From Streptomyces caatingaensis (lineage in GTDB: Bacteria; Actinomycetota; Actinomycetes; Streptomycetales; Streptomycetaceae), in the NCBI RefSeq assembly GCF_001187435.1, contig NZ_LFXA01000004.1:625001-689000 (forward strand): DNA of 64,000 bases. The letters run 5' to 3'. Position numbers and translations under genes: made by a program. A model generated the notes under the pieces. The model saw only the letters and a list, made by a program, of their open reading frames with translations, was not told where the DNA came from and made no database searches. Below, piece after piece: positions 52,918 to 64,000 of the stretch. Numbering within the stretch: position 1 is the first letter of the stretch; each line of letters begins with the position of its first letter.

Positions 52918-53016
52918 GGCTCCGGCCCTGCCGCCGGTCGGGATTCAGCGGACCCTCTCAACCGCTCCTGGTCGGCAACCTGCCGCACACGGTCGTTCGC
53001 CACGCGGGTGCGGCGC

Positions 53017-53088
53017 TTGAGCCTTCGGCTCGTGATCTTTTCGGAGGCCCGGCCTCTGCCCTTTCCCCGGGGCAGACGCCGGGCCTCC
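53017..53088 (+). terminator. rpsT/holA terminator hairpins
   Basis: A short hairpin (GAGCC/GGCTC) followed by ATCTTTT ends near 53040. A stronger one, GGAGGCCCGGC (53043-53053) with GCCGGGCCTCC (53078-53088), follows at once and is closed inside by a second GC stem. Together they can stop rpsT transcripts and, from the other side, holA transcripts. Confidence 0.75.
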
Positions 53089-53109
53089 GTTGTGTCTGCC
53101 CCGGACCCG

Positions 53110-54096
53110 CTACCCGCGTGCCCGCGCCGCCCGCGCGACCGCCACCACCGCCTTCTCCAGGGCGTACTCGGGGTCGTCGCCGCCGCCCTTGACGCCCGCG
53201 TCGGCCTCGGCGACGGCGCGGAGGGCCGCGGCCACGCCGTCGGCCGTCCAGCCCCGCATCTGCTGCCGGACGCGGTCGATCTTCCAGGGCGGCATGCCGA
53301 GCTCGCGGGCCAGGTCGCCGGGGCGGGCGCCGCGCGGGGCGGAGGCCAGCTTGCCGATCGAACGGACGCCCTGGGCGAGGGCGCTGGTGATCAGGACGGG
53401 GGCGACGCCGGTCGCCATCGCCCAGCGGAGGGCCTCCAGGGCCTCCGCGGCCCGCCCCTCGACCGCGCGGTCGGCGACGGTGAAGCTGGACGCCTCCGCC
53501 CGGCCCGTGTAGTACCGGCCGACGACGGCCTCGTCGATCACGCCCTCGATGTCGGCCACCAGCTGCGCACAGGCGCTGGCCAGCTCACGCAGGTCGCTGC
53601 CGATGGCGTCCACGAGGGCCTGGCAGGCCTCCGGCGTCGCCGAGCGGCCGAAGGCGCGGAACTCGCCCCGGACGAACGCCAGCCGGTCCGCCGGCTTGGT
53701 CATCTTCGCGCAGGCGACCTCCCGGGCACCGGCCTTGCGGGCCGCGTCCAGCAGGCCCTTGCCCTTGGCGCCGCCGGCGTGGAGCAGCACGAGGGTGATC
53801 TCCTCGGCGGGGGCCGCGAGGTACGCCTTGACGTCCTTGACCGTGTCCGCCGAGAGGTCCTGCGCGTTGCGCACGACCACGACCTTGCGCTCGGCGAACA
53901 GCGACGGGCTGGTCAGCTCGGCGAGGGTGCCGGGCTGGAGGGCGTCGGGGGTGAGGTCGCGGACGTCGGTGTCCGCGTCGGCCGCGCGGGCGGCCGCCAC
54001 CACCTCCCGCACGGCGCGGTCGAGGAGGAGTTCCTCCTGCCCCACGGCGAGGGTCACGGGAGCGAGGACGTCGTCGTTTGCAGTCTTCCTGGCCAT
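53110..54096 (-). CDS. holA: DNA polymerase III subunit delta
   Basis: 328 residues from ATG 54096 (MARKTANDDVLAPVTLAVGQEELLLDRAV); ATG 54108 would add four. The delta subunit opens the beta clamp in the clamp loader. Blocks: VGQEELLLDRA, FAERKVVVVRNAQDL, LVLLHAGGAKGKGLLDAARKAGA, and the helical C-terminal domain from about 220 with MPPWKIDRVRQQMRGW. The frame is open without a stop all the way up to comEC, so where comEC ends and holA begins must be judged by sequence. It also has a convergent terminator at its end. Confidence 0.93.
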   Translation of the reverse strand: MARKTANDDVLAPVTLAVGQEELLLDRAVREVVAAARAADADTDVRDLTPDALQPGTLAELTSPSLFAERKVVVVRNAQDLSADTVKDVKAYLAAPAEEITLVLLHAGGAKGKGLLDAARKAGAREVACAKMTKPADRLAFVRGEFRAFGRSATPEACQALVDAIGSDLRELASACAQLVADIEGVIDEAVVGRYYTGRAEASSFTVADRAVEGRAAEALEALRWAMATGVAPVLITSALAQGVRSIGKLASAPRGARPGDLARELGMPPWKIDRVRQQMRGWTADGVAAALRAVAEADAGVKGGGDDPEYALEKAVVAVARAARARG

Positions 54097-54167
54097 CGCG
54101 TCCAGCATCCCACGCGCTACCGACACCCCCCTCCGCCGAGGCCCGGACCCTGTCGCACAATGAGCGG

Positions 54168-54449
54168 GTGAGCAGCGCTTCCTTCCCCTCCGACGCCGTG
54201 TATCCGGCCCACCGCCGCCATCTGCTGGTGCTCCCCGACCGGGACGCCGCCGAGGAGGCGGCCGAGCTGGCCGGCGAGCGTTTCGGCCTGGACGAGGAGC
54301 CGCAGATCGTCCGGGAGGCACTGGCCGGGGAGGACGACGCGGAGGACGCCCAGTGGCTGGTGGTCCTGGAGGACCCGGACGGCACCCTGGACACGGTGGC
54401 CCTGCGCGAGCTGGCCGAGGAGTACGACGGCTGGGTCGAGGTGGAGTGA
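54168..54449 (+). CDS. small acidic hypothetical protein
   Basis: 93 residues from GTG 54168, strongly acidic: FPSDAVYPAHRRHLLVLPDRD, then EEAAELAGERFGLDEEPQIV and LVVLEDPDGTLD, ending EEYDGWVEVE. The even sequence and amino-acid use argue that it is a real protein although it is opposite to the comEC-holA junction frame. Family unknown to me; homologs should exist beside holA in other Streptomyces. Its TGA ends where recognisable ComEC sequence stops. Confidence 0.65.
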   Translation: MSSASFPSDAVYPAHRRHLLVLPDRDAAEEAAELAGERFGLDEEPQIVREALAGEDDAEDAQWLVVLEDPDGTLDTVALRELAEEYDGWVEVE

Positions 54450-56901
54450 CTCCGCCCGCGCCGGTGCCGCCGAGGACGGCGGTGGCCGTCCCCGTCACGG
54501 CGACCGGGCCGTCGGTGTCGGTGCGCAGCACCGCGGCGCCCCCGGCGCGCAGCGCGGCGAGCGTGCGCGGGGCGGGGTGCCCGTAGGGGTTGCCCGCGCC
54601 CGCCGACACCACGGCGAGCCGGGGGGCCAGCCGGCCCGTCAGCTCCGGGTCCTGGTGGGCGGAGCCGTGGTGGGCGACCTTGAGGACGTCCACCGGGGGC
54701 AGCCCGGGGTGGGCCGTCAACAGGGCGTGCTGGGCGGGCGGTTCGAGGTCGCCGAGCAGGAGCAGGGTCAGGCCGGCGGTGCGCACGAGGAGCGTGATGC
54801 TGGCGTCGTTGGGCCCGGTCTCCGCCTCGGGGACGGTCCCCGGGGCCGGGGGCCAGAGCACCTCCCAGGACAGGGGTCCGAGCCGGCGGCGCTCGCCGGG
54901 GGTGACGGTGACCACCGGGACGCGGGCCCGTCCGGCCGCGCGCCGGACGAACGAGGCCCGTTCCGCGGGCTCCTGGAGCGGGGTGCCCTCGATCGCCCCG
55001 ACCGGCCTGCCGCGCAGCACGCCGGGCAGCCCGTCCACATGGTCCGCGTGGTAGTGCGTCAGCACCAGCAGTGGCACCGTCTCCACACCGAGGGCGCGCA
55101 GACAGCGGTCGACGGCCGCGGGCTCGGGGCCCGCGTCCACGACGAGGGCGGCGCCGCCGCCCGCGGCCAGCGCCAGGGCGTCGCCCTGGCCGACGTCACA
55201 GGCGGCGAACCGCCAGTCCGGCGGGGGCCAGCCGGTGACCGCCCGGTCCAGCGGGGCCGGGCGCAGGACCGCCAGGACGAGCAGCAGCGCGCCGGCCGCG
55301 CACGTCCACCGGCCGGGCCGCCCGCGCCGCAGCAGGCGGCGCACGGCGAACACCCCGAGCACCGTGGCCGCCGCCATGAGCAGCGCTCCCGGCCCGCCGG
55401 CCGGCCAGCCCAGCTCGGCCCCGGGCAGGGCCGCGCCGGCACGGGCCACCCCGGCCGTCCAGGCGGCCGGCCAGCCGGCGAGCCAGGCCAGTCCGTGGGC
55501 GACGGGCGGGGCGAGCGGGGCGGCCAGCAGCGCGGCGAAGCCGAGGACGGTGGCGGGGGCGACCGCGAGCTCCGCCAGCAGATTGCACGGGACGGCGACC
55601 AGGCTCACCCGGGACGACAGCACGACGATCACCGGCGCGCACACGGCCTGCGCGGCGGCGGCCGCCGCGAGCGCCTCGGCGGCCCTCGCCGGGACGCCCC
55701 GCCGGCGCAGGGACTCCGCCCAGCCCGGGGCGACCGTCAGCAGCGCCCCGGTGGCCAGCACCGACAGCAGGAACCCATAACTCCGCGCCAGCCACGGATC
55801 CCAGAGGACCAGCACGAGAACGGCCGCCGCCAGGGCGGGCAGCAGCGTGCGGCGCCGTCCCGTGCCGAGCGCCAGCAGCGCCACCAGACCGCAGGCGGCC
55901 GCGCGCAGCACGCTCGGCTCGGGGCGGCACACCACGACGAACCCCAGCACCAGCGCCCCGCCCGCGACCGCCGTCCAGCGCAGCGGGATCCCCAACCGGG
56001 CGGCCAGGCCCCGGCGTTCGGCCCGCGCGGCGAGGTGGACGGGACCGGTCAGCAGGGCGAGGAGGATGGTCAGGTTGCTGCCGGAGACGGCCAGCAGGTG
56101 CGTGAGGTCCGTGGCGCGGAAGGCGTCGTCCAGATCGGGCGGGATGCGGGAGGTGTCGCCGACGACCAGCCCGGGGAGCAGCGCCGCGGCGTCGGGAGCG
56201 AGTCCGTCGGTGGCCCTGCGCAGGCCCTCCCGCAGCCGTTCCGCCGCCCGTTGGAGAGCGGTCGGCGGCCCGGTGACGCGGGGCGGGCCGTGGTCGCGGA
56301 CGCGGAGGACGGCCGCGAGCCGGTCCCCGTCGTGGGAGGGCGGGGCGAGGCGGCCGGACGCGCTGAGCCGGGTGGACGGCGGCAACGCGCCCCAGCCGGG
56401 CGGGGCGACGATCAGGACGGGCGTGCGGACGCGTGCCGTGCCACCCGGGGCGGCGGTCACACGGGTCGCCTCCGCCTCGACCGTGACCGCCGGGGCGGTA
56501 CGGGCCGCGCCGCGCACGTGCGGCCGGACGGGGCGCGGATCCCCGGTGACCGTCACGTCGAGGGTGACCGTCGCGTAGCGGCGTGCCAGCGCCGGCAGGG
56601 GGCCTCGGCGGGCGTCCGCCGCCCGCAGCGCGCCGACGGCCGCGCCGGCCGCCGCGCAGAGCAGCACGGCGGCGAGCGTCACGGCGACCGGTCCGGCCCC
56701 GGCGCGCCCGCCCCCTGCGCGGGTGCGGGCGCGGGCACAGAGCAGCAGGACGCCGGCCGCCGCGAGTGCGGCCGCGCAGCACGCCGCCACCGTCCCGCCG
56801 TCCGCCGTCAGCGCGGCCGCCGCCCCCGCCCAGGCGGCGAGCGCGAGGACCGGCAGGCGCAGGTCGGCCGGGCGGACGGGGCCGGGCGGCTCGCCGTTCA
56901 C
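54450..56901 (-). CDS. comEC: ComEC/Rec2 DNA-internalisation protein (3' end not delimited)
   Basis: About 817 residues to the point where ComEC-like sequence ends; no in-frame stop exists there. GTG 56901 overlaps the comEA stop (GTGA). An N-terminal extracellular OB-like part (to about 180, LDVTVTGDPRPVRP) precedes the competence domain, with TDLTHLLAVSGSNLTILLALL and about ten membrane segments. The C-terminal metallo-beta-lactamase domain has CDVGQGDALAL and THYHADHVDGLPGV, and ends KVAHHGSAHQDPEL. It would form the DNA-uptake channel; transformation is not established for Streptomyces, so the role is open. Confidence 0.85.
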
Positions 56902-58064
56902 GGCTGGACCAGGGCGCTCAGGTCCGCGAAGCGGCGGGCGCCGATGCCGTTGACCCGGCGGAGCTCCTCCACCGAGCGGAAACCGCCGTGCTCCGTGCGG
57001 TAGTCGACGATGTGCCGCGCGAGGACCGGGCCGACGCCCGGCAGGGCGTCGAGCTGTTCCGCCGTCGCGGAGTTGAGGCTGACCGGGCCGCCGCCCGCGC
57101 CGGGCCGCGGCGGGCCGCCGGCCGGACTCGCCCCCGGCGCGGGGGCGTTGGGCGGGGCGCCGACCACGATCTGCTCCCCGTCGGTGAGCACCCGCGCCCG
57201 GTTGAGGCCCGTCATGTCGACGCCGGGGCTCGGCCCGCCGGCCGCTTCCAGGGCGTCGACGACCCGCGATCCGGGCGGCAGCCGCCGGATGCCCGGGTGG
57301 CGCACCTTGCCGGAGACGTCGACCACCACCACGCCCCGGGCCGGTGGGGCGGGAGCCGCGGGCGGGGCCGCGGCCCGGCCCCGTTCGCGGGGCGCGGCGG
57401 CGGCCACCGGCTCCTCCCGGGCGGGGGCCCTGACGGTCTGGGGGCGCCCCGTCCAGAAGTGGTACGCGGCGAAGACGCCGGCGGCGGCCAGCACGACCGC
57501 CAGCGCCGCGAGCGTCCGCGGCTCGATGCCGCACCGCACCTGCGCCCACAGCACCAACCGCCGCACCCCGCGCGGCGGATCGGCGCCCCCGCCGACGCCC
57601 CGGACGGCCTGCCGCCCGGCCCGGGGAGCCGGGAAGGGCCGGTCTCCGGCCCCCGGGGAGTGCTCGCCCTCGGTCACCGCGAGCGGCCCGTGCCCGCCGC
57701 CCGCCGGATGCGGGACCTCTCTTCGCGGCGTACGGCCGCGCCCCGGCCGCCGTACCGGACGGCCCGGCGGCCGGTCCCGGGCGGGCACCCGCGCCCGGCC
57801 ACGGACACCGGCCCCCGCGGCCCCCGTGACGCCCGTGGCGCCCGTGGCGCCCCTCCCGCCGACAGCGCGGCCGCCGCCGGGATCACCAGCGGGGTCACTG
57901 GCGGAATCAACGCCGGGATCACCGGCGGGATCTCTGGCGGGATCAACGCCGGGATCACCGGCGGGAAGGCCCGCGGAGACCCCCTCTCCCCGCACCGCCC
58001 CCTCCCCCACCAACAGCGCCGCGCGTTCGGCCGTTTCACGTCCGGTCAGTGATGCGTTCGTCAT
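56898..58064 (-). CDS. comEA: ComEA-like DNA-binding competence protein
   Basis: 388 residues from ATG 58064; ATG 58106 adds 14. A long disordered, Pro/Arg/Gly-rich N-terminus (1-180) contains seven in-frame 12-base repeats (Ala/Gly-Asp-Pro type). One membrane segment follows (TLAALAVVLAAAGVFAAYHFW), then an SLBB-type domain (VVVVDVSGKVRHPGI) and a C-terminal helix-hairpin-helix pair: SLNSATAEQLDALPGVGPVLA and RRVNGIGARRFADL. It captures double-stranded DNA outside the membrane for ComEC. Its stop overlaps the comEC start. Confidence 0.9.
   Translation of the reverse strand: MTNASLTGRETAERAALLVGEGAVRGEGVSAGLPAGDPGVDPARDPAGDPGVDSASDPAGDPGGGRAVGGRGATGATGVTGAAGAGVRGRARVPARDRPPGRPVRRPGRGRTPRREVPHPAGGGHGPLAVTEGEHSPGAGDRPFPAPRAGRQAVRGVGGGADPPRGVRRLVLWAQVRCGIEPRTLAALAVVLAAAGVFAAYHFWTGRPQTVRAPAREEPVAAAAPRERGRAAAPPAAPAPPARGVVVVDVSGKVRHPGIRRLPPGSRVVDALEAAGGPSPGVDMTGLNRARVLTDGEQIVVGAPPNAPAPGASPAGGPPRPGAGGGPVSLNSATAEQLDALPGVGPVLARHIVDYRTEHGGFRSVEELRRVNGIGARRFADLSALVQP
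57879..57962. repeat. 12-base tandem repeat, seven units, in comEA
   Basis: Seven units of the form GGGATCAMCGSC, with one to four changes each, run in frame through the comEA N-terminus and encode Gly-Asp-Pro-type tetrapeptides (GDPGVDPARDPAGDP...). The unit length keeps the frame, so copy number could vary between strains. Confidence 0.8.
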
Positions 58065-58284
58065 GGAGCGGACGCTAGGGCCTTCCGCCCCGTCCCCGTC
58101 GATCACGGGGAAAAGCCGTGGAAAAGCCGGGAGTTGTGGATAACTTCGTCACCCGGCCGGGGGAACGCGCTCAACGCCCATCACGCCACCGCCCGTTGCT
58201 GCCCCGCGCCACCGCCCACTACCCCACACCACGGCACCACCAAGCCAACGCACCACCCCACCACGGCGCCACCGCCCTCCCGCC

Positions 58285-59130
58285 CTACCGCGGCGACACC
58301 ACCACACCCAGCAACCCCGGCCCCGTATGCGCCCCGATGACGGCGCCGACCTCGCTCACGTGCAGCTCCCCCAGGCCGGGCAGCCGGTCGCGGAGGCGTT
58401 CCGCCAGGAGGGCGGCGCGGTCGGGGGCGGCCAGGTGGTGGACCGCGAGGTCGACGGCGGCGGTGCCGGCCCGTTCGACGGCGACCTCCTCCAGGCGCGC
58501 GATGGCCCGGGACGCCGTGCGGACCTTCTCGCGGAGTTCGATCCGGCCGCCCTCCAGCTGGAGCAGCGGCTTGACGGCCAGCGCCGACCCCAGCAGGGCC
58601 TGCGCGGCCCCGATGCGCCCGCCCCTGCGCAGGTAGTCGAGGGTGTCGACGTAGAAGTACGCGGAGGTGCCCCCGGCGCGCTTCTCGGCGGCGGCCACCA
58701 CCTCGTCCGGGGTGCCGCCCGCCTGCGCCGTCTCGGCGGCGGCCAGGGCGCAGAAGCCCAGCGCCATCGCGACCATCCCGGTGTCCACCACGCGGACCGG
58801 CACGGGCGCCTCGCGGGCCGCGAGCACGGCGGCGTCGTACGTACCGGAGAACTCGGCGGACAGGTGCAGCGAGACGACCGCCTCGGCGCCGGCCTCCGCC
58901 GCCGCGCGGTAGGCCCCCGCGAACAGCTCGGGGGCGGGCCGGGAGGTGGTCACCGGCCGCCGCTTCTGGAGCGCCTGGGCGACCGACCGGGCCGAGATCG
59001 CGCCGCCCTCCTCGAGGGCGACATCGCCCAGGACCACCGTGAGCGGTACGGCCGTGATGCCGTGCCGCTCCATCGCCTGCGGCGGCAGATAGGCCGTGGA
59101 ATCGGTGACGATGGCGACATGGCGGGACAT
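58285..59130 (-). CDS. DegV-family fatty-acid-binding protein
   Basis: 281 residues from ATG 59130. DegV/FakB proteins bind a fatty acid for phosphorylation by FakA. The N-terminal domain starts HVAIVTDSTAYLPPQ with the characteristic Thr/Ser; VTTSRPAPELFAGAY and SAEFSGTYDAAV lie in the ligand pocket; the C-terminal domain has VDTLDYLRRGGRIG and ends GAHTGPGLLGV. Normal length. Alone on this strand after comEA; the 58065-58284 gap holds low-complexity sequence and one TTATCCACA (58135-58143). Confidence 0.94.
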   Translation of the reverse strand: MSRHVAIVTDSTAYLPPQAMERHGITAVPLTVVLGDVALEEGGAISARSVAQALQKRRPVTTSRPAPELFAGAYRAAAEAGAEAVVSLHLSAEFSGTYDAAVLAAREAPVPVRVVDTGMVAMALGFCALAAAETAQAGGTPDEVVAAAEKRAGGTSAYFYVDTLDYLRRGGRIGAAQALLGSALAVKPLLQLEGGRIELREKVRTASRAIARLEEVAVERAGTAAVDLAVHHLAAPDRAALLAERLRDRLPGLGELHVSEVGAVIGAHTGPGLLGVVVSPR

Positions 59131-59233
59131 GCCCCGGAGGTTACCCGTCCGCCGCCCGGCCGGGCGGCCCGGCCCCGAAGGTGATCGTTTCAGACCGGGG
59201 ACCACCGCGGAAGGGGAATCGCGACCGGAGACG

Positions 59234-60016
59234 TCAACCGGCCGTCCGCTTCTGCCACTTGTCCTGGAACCGGCCGTGCGTCCCGCCGGTCTCCCAGGGA
59301 TGTCCGCCCTCCTGCGACGGCTGCCGCCCCGCTATCGAAGGCCGCTCCGCGGCGGGCCCCGGAGAAGACGCTGTGGACGGAGAAGACGCCGGGGACGGAG
59401 AAGACGCCGGGGACGAAGAGGACGCCGAGGACGGAGAGAACGGAGAGGACACCGAGGGCTCGCCCTCCTCCACCGGCGTCCAGTGCCGCAGCGCCCCCGC
59501 CTCCATCCTGATCTGCTCGCTCAGGTCCGCCAGGTCGTCGTCCGAGAAGCGGCGCGCCCGGTCCTGCGCCGCCCACCGCAGGGAGTCCGCGGAGTGCCGG
59601 ATGCGCTCGGTGCGCTCCCGGAGGGCGGGCAGGCTCTCCCGCACCCGCTCGGCGTTCGGCTCGGACTCCAGCCTCCGCAGCTCCTCGTCCAGCTCGCGGC
59701 CGTGCCCGCTCAGCCGCTGGAAGAGGGCGAGGGACTCACCGAGCGACGGGTCCTCCCGGACGCCGAGCCGCAGGGCGTCCTGCGTGGCCCGCATCGTCGT
59801 GCGCAGGGACAGCCGCAGCTCGGCGACCTCGCCGCCCGCGCCCGGCACGGTGTACCGGCGGGCCTTGAGCCGGGTGTCCTCCACCGTGCGCCGGGCCTGG
59901 CCGACCGTGCGGTCCACGCCGCGCTTGACGGCCTTCACCGCCTTGACGGTGGCGACCACGCCGAGGGCGACGAGCACCGCGAAGACCAGAGCGACGATCA
60001 CGGCCGCGGCTTCCAT
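59234..60016 (-). CDS. membrane-anchored coiled-coil protein, hypothetical
   Basis: 260 residues from ATG 60016, six bases after GAGGAG. One N-terminal membrane segment (VIVALVFAVLVALGVVATV) is followed by a basic stretch and about 120 residues of predicted helix (ESLALFQRLSGHGRELDEELRRLE). The C-terminal 90 residues are Ser/Pro repeats (SSPASSPSPASSPS), as codon-level repeats near 59360-59450. The family occurs beside leuS in Streptomyces as far as I recall, without a known role. Confidence 0.75.
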   Translation of the reverse strand: MEAAAVIVALVFAVLVALGVVATVKAVKAVKRGVDRTVGQARRTVEDTRLKARRYTVPGAGGEVAELRLSLRTTMRATQDALRLGVREDPSLGESLALFQRLSGHGRELDEELRRLESEPNAERVRESLPALRERTERIRHSADSLRWAAQDRARRFSDDDLADLSEQIRMEAGALRHWTPVEEGEPSVSSPFSPSSASSSSPASSPSPASSPSTASSPGPAAERPSIAGRQPSQEGGHPWETGGTHGRFQDKWQKRTAG

Positions 60017-60226
60017 GGGCGCTCCTCGGCGGGGTTCGGGACAACAGAATGACGACGACGCACCTCTCCACCGTAAACGGCACGGGCAGGCCGCGGGTTC
60101 CAGCGGAACCCCCAACCTGCCCGCAGCCGACCCGTAGGGGACGGATCCCGCCGGGCACCGCGCCGGGACCGCTGCCCGAACCGCCACGCCCGGACCGCTA
60201 CGCCCCGGACCGCCGCCCCGGAACCG

Positions 60227-63112
<2,886 letters not shown>

Positions 63113-63194
63113 CGTCCTCAAAGCTCCATCGATCGTCGTCTCTGCCTGCGGACAGCGCGTCTCCGGGCGCCCCGGAAACCGAGGGACGCGGAAA

Positions 63195-63222
63195 CGAAAA
63201 AGCCCCTCGCACAGGAGGGGAC
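63195..63222 (-). terminator. leuS leader attenuator
   Basis: On the minus strand CCCCTC and GAGGGG (63203-63220) form a hairpin followed by TTTTT (63195-63201), a textbook intrinsic terminator, between the leader peptide and leuS. About 80 bases separate it from the leuS start. Confidence 0.8.
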
Positions 63223-63234
63223 GCCGCGCCGATT

Positions 63235-63256
63235 CCGACCGGGGGTCACCGGTCGG
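63235..63256 (-). promoter_or_regulatory. leuS leader hairpin after the leader peptide
   Basis: CCGACCGG and CCGGTCGG are an exact 8-base stem with a six-base loop, 7 bases beyond the leader-peptide stop and before the attenuator. It could act as the pause hairpin. The alternative (antiterminator) pairing has not been worked out. Confidence 0.6.
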
Positions 63257-63262
63257 CACTGA

Positions 63263-63301
63263 TCAGCGCGGCTCGCTAAGCAGGAGGCGTACGGCACGCA
63301 T
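63263..63301 (-). CDS. leuS leader peptide, Leu-rich
   Basis: A 12-residue ORF, MRAVRLLLSEPR, with three successive leucine codons (CTC CTG CTT) lies 150 bases upstream of leuS. A TAATCT (minus strand, 63308-63313) ends six bases before the ATG, so transcription would start at or beside it: a leaderless leader. It resembles the leuA leader [10 protein letters not shown]... in start, length, Leu run and following Ser. Stalling at Leu codons when charged tRNA-Leu is scarce would be expected to avert the attenuator and raise leuS. Confidence 0.72.
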   Translation of the reverse strand: MRAVRLLLSEPR

Positions 63302-63323
63302 GGGCCCAGATTACCGCAGGGGT

Positions 63324-63355
63324 GCCGGGCCCCGCACCGAGGTGCGGAGCCCGGC
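63324..63355 (-). terminator. sedolisin gene terminator
   Basis: GCCGGGC...GCCCGGC with an inner CCGCACC/GGTGCGG stem lies just after the peptidase stop (63361) and before the leuS leader promoter region, separating the two transcripts. Confidence 0.7.
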
Positions 63356-63360
63356 GACGC

Positions 63361-64000
63361 TCAGTGACGGGGCCGCGGGACGTAGGAGGTGACGTAGCCG
63401 TCGGCCGGGGAGCCGACGCCGGTGACGTCGTCGTAGCCGACGGTCGCGGACAGCGAGCTGTCGGAACCCATGCTGCGCAGCGAGACGGTGGTGCCGCCCT
63501 TGGCGTCGACGCCGTTGACGAAGTCGACGCGGACGTTGCCGATGCCCTGGTTCTTCCCGAGCGGGTGGTCGGTGACGTCGTGGTACGCGGCGGTGCCGTA
63601 CCGGTCGTAGAGGGCCGGGTTGGCGAAGCCGATCGGGACGCCGTGGCGGGCCTGCTGGGCGAGGGCCTGGACGCCGGCGATCACGGGGGCGGCGAGCGAG
63701 GTGCCGCCGATGCGGTACTCGGCGTACTTCACGGACGTGTCCGGGAAGGTCTGGGTCTGGCCGACGAGGAAGCCGGTGGTCGAGTCGGCGACGGCGGCGA
63801 TGTCGGGGCCGACGCGCATCGGCTTGGTCGCGCCGTCCGCCTCGGCGAGCGCGTCGGGGACGACGCCGCGCTGGTAGAAGGGCTGCTCGAAGAGCTTGCT
63901 GGTGCCGCCGCCGGCGCCGCCGGTGAAGTCGCCGGGGAAGCCCTCCCAGGCGTGGCCGTCCTTGGAGAGGTCGGCCCGGTGGGTGCCCCAGCCGGTCTCC
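63361..64000 (-). CDS. sedolisin (S53)-type serine peptidase, partial
   Basis: The 3' 212 codons are present; the start is beyond the window. GGTSLAAPVIAGVQALAQQA holds the catalytic Ser of the S53 motif (SGTSxxxP, here GGTS), with VGPDIAAVADSTTGF ahead of it and the calcium-binding YDDVTGVGSPADGY near the end, as in kumamolisin-like proteins. Sedolisins are usually secreted and active at low pH. Catalytic Glu and Asp and any propeptide lie outside. Confidence 0.88.
   Translation of the reverse strand, partial: ETGWGTHRADLSKDGHAWEGFPGDFTGGAGGGTSKLFEQPFYQRGVVPDALAEADGATKPMRVGPDIAAVADSTTGFLVGQTQTFPDTSVKYAEYRIGGTSLAAPVIAGVQALAQQARHGVPIGFANPALYDRYGTAAYHDVTDHPLGKNQGIGNVRVDFVNGVDAKGGTTVSLRSMGSDSSLSATVGYDDVTGVGSPADGYVTSYVPRPRH

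Larger units (their letters stand above)
53110..56901 (-). other. single open frame joining comEC and holA
   Basis: From the comEC GTG at 56901 to the holA stop at 53110 the minus-strand frame has no stop (1263 codons). Homology-like ComEC sequence ends near 54450, and HolA begins at 54096. The 118 codons between them are Pro/Arg-rich and mostly antisense to the small gene at 54168. Either the comEC stop has been lost, giving a fusion or read-through, or a sequencing frameshift hides it. Confidence 0.7.

Noticed and set aside
54577..57003. 808-codon plus-strand frame
   Set aside because: Antisense of comEC; Arg/Gly/Gln-rich shadow without motifs.
58135..58143. TTATCCACA DnaA box, possible origin
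   Set aside because: A single match of nine bases in low-complexity sequence; no cluster, no dnaA or dnaN close by. Probably chance.
63113..63310. T-box riboswitch before leuS
   Set aside because: No T-box sequence (TGGNACCGCG) or specifier stem seen; a short Leu-rich ORF plus terminator explains the region better.

Overview
The window is a piece of actinobacterial chromosome, most likely Streptomyces or a close relative. The DNA is GC-rich with G/C-ending codons, GTG starts are frequent, and the gene neighbourhood is one I recall from Streptomyces chromosomes: glyS, znuACB-zur, uppS, recO, leuA, era, corC-ybeY-phoH, rnz, HIT, rsmE, dnaJ-hrcA, hemW, lepA, rpsT, holA, comEC-comEA, degV and leuS. 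No sequence search was run; names rest on motifs, length and context.

Layout. 1-2409: the end of an unknown gene, a WXG/LXG-like secreted-protein candidate and two paralogous small membrane proteins. 2367-4909: a LuxR-type two-component pair and a membrane protein. 4879-9755: glyS, and divergently a zinc uptake operon (znuA-znuC-znuB) followed by zur, with two Zur-box-like sites at the znuA start. 9772-14293: uppS, recO, a TerB-like protein and leuA with a leucine-rich leader peptide. 14465-15826: a protealysin-like M4 peptidase with its emfourin-like partner. 15848-24286: era and a degenerate cytidine-deaminase-like gene, separated from corC-ybeY by two tandem copies of an XRE-regulator/DHA2-transporter module. 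24299-26389: phoH, interrupted by an intein. 26527-32045: a PfkB kinase and GH4 glycosidase pair, a secreted HAD phosphatase, rnz, HIT and an alpha/beta hydrolase.

32046-39968 looks like an accessory island set into the conserved cluster. It holds a SUKH-like gene, a barstar-domain protein, a DUF397 remnant, a candidate immunity gene, a 1416-residue RHS polymorphic toxin and its small WXG-like partner. 40245-50404 is conserved again (rsmE, nitronate monooxygenase, dnaJ, hrcA with a CIRCE operator, an MBL-fold enzyme, DUF3097, hemW, an acyl-CoA ligase), with an 870-base repeat field around a 59-base perfect palindrome before hemW. 50585-64000 carries lepA, rpsT, holA, comEC, comEA, degV, leuS with its own Leu-rich leader peptide and attenuator, and the end of a sedolisin-type peptidase.

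The most interesting items are: the phoH intein, which starts with Ala and carries the Trp/Cys/Thr signature of class 3 inteins plus two LAGLIDADG motifs; a probable leucine-responsive attenuator in front of leuS parallel to the one before leuA; the RHS toxin island; the stop-less comEC frame that runs directly into holA; and the duplicated XRE/DHA2 modules that share a 19-base intergenic element.
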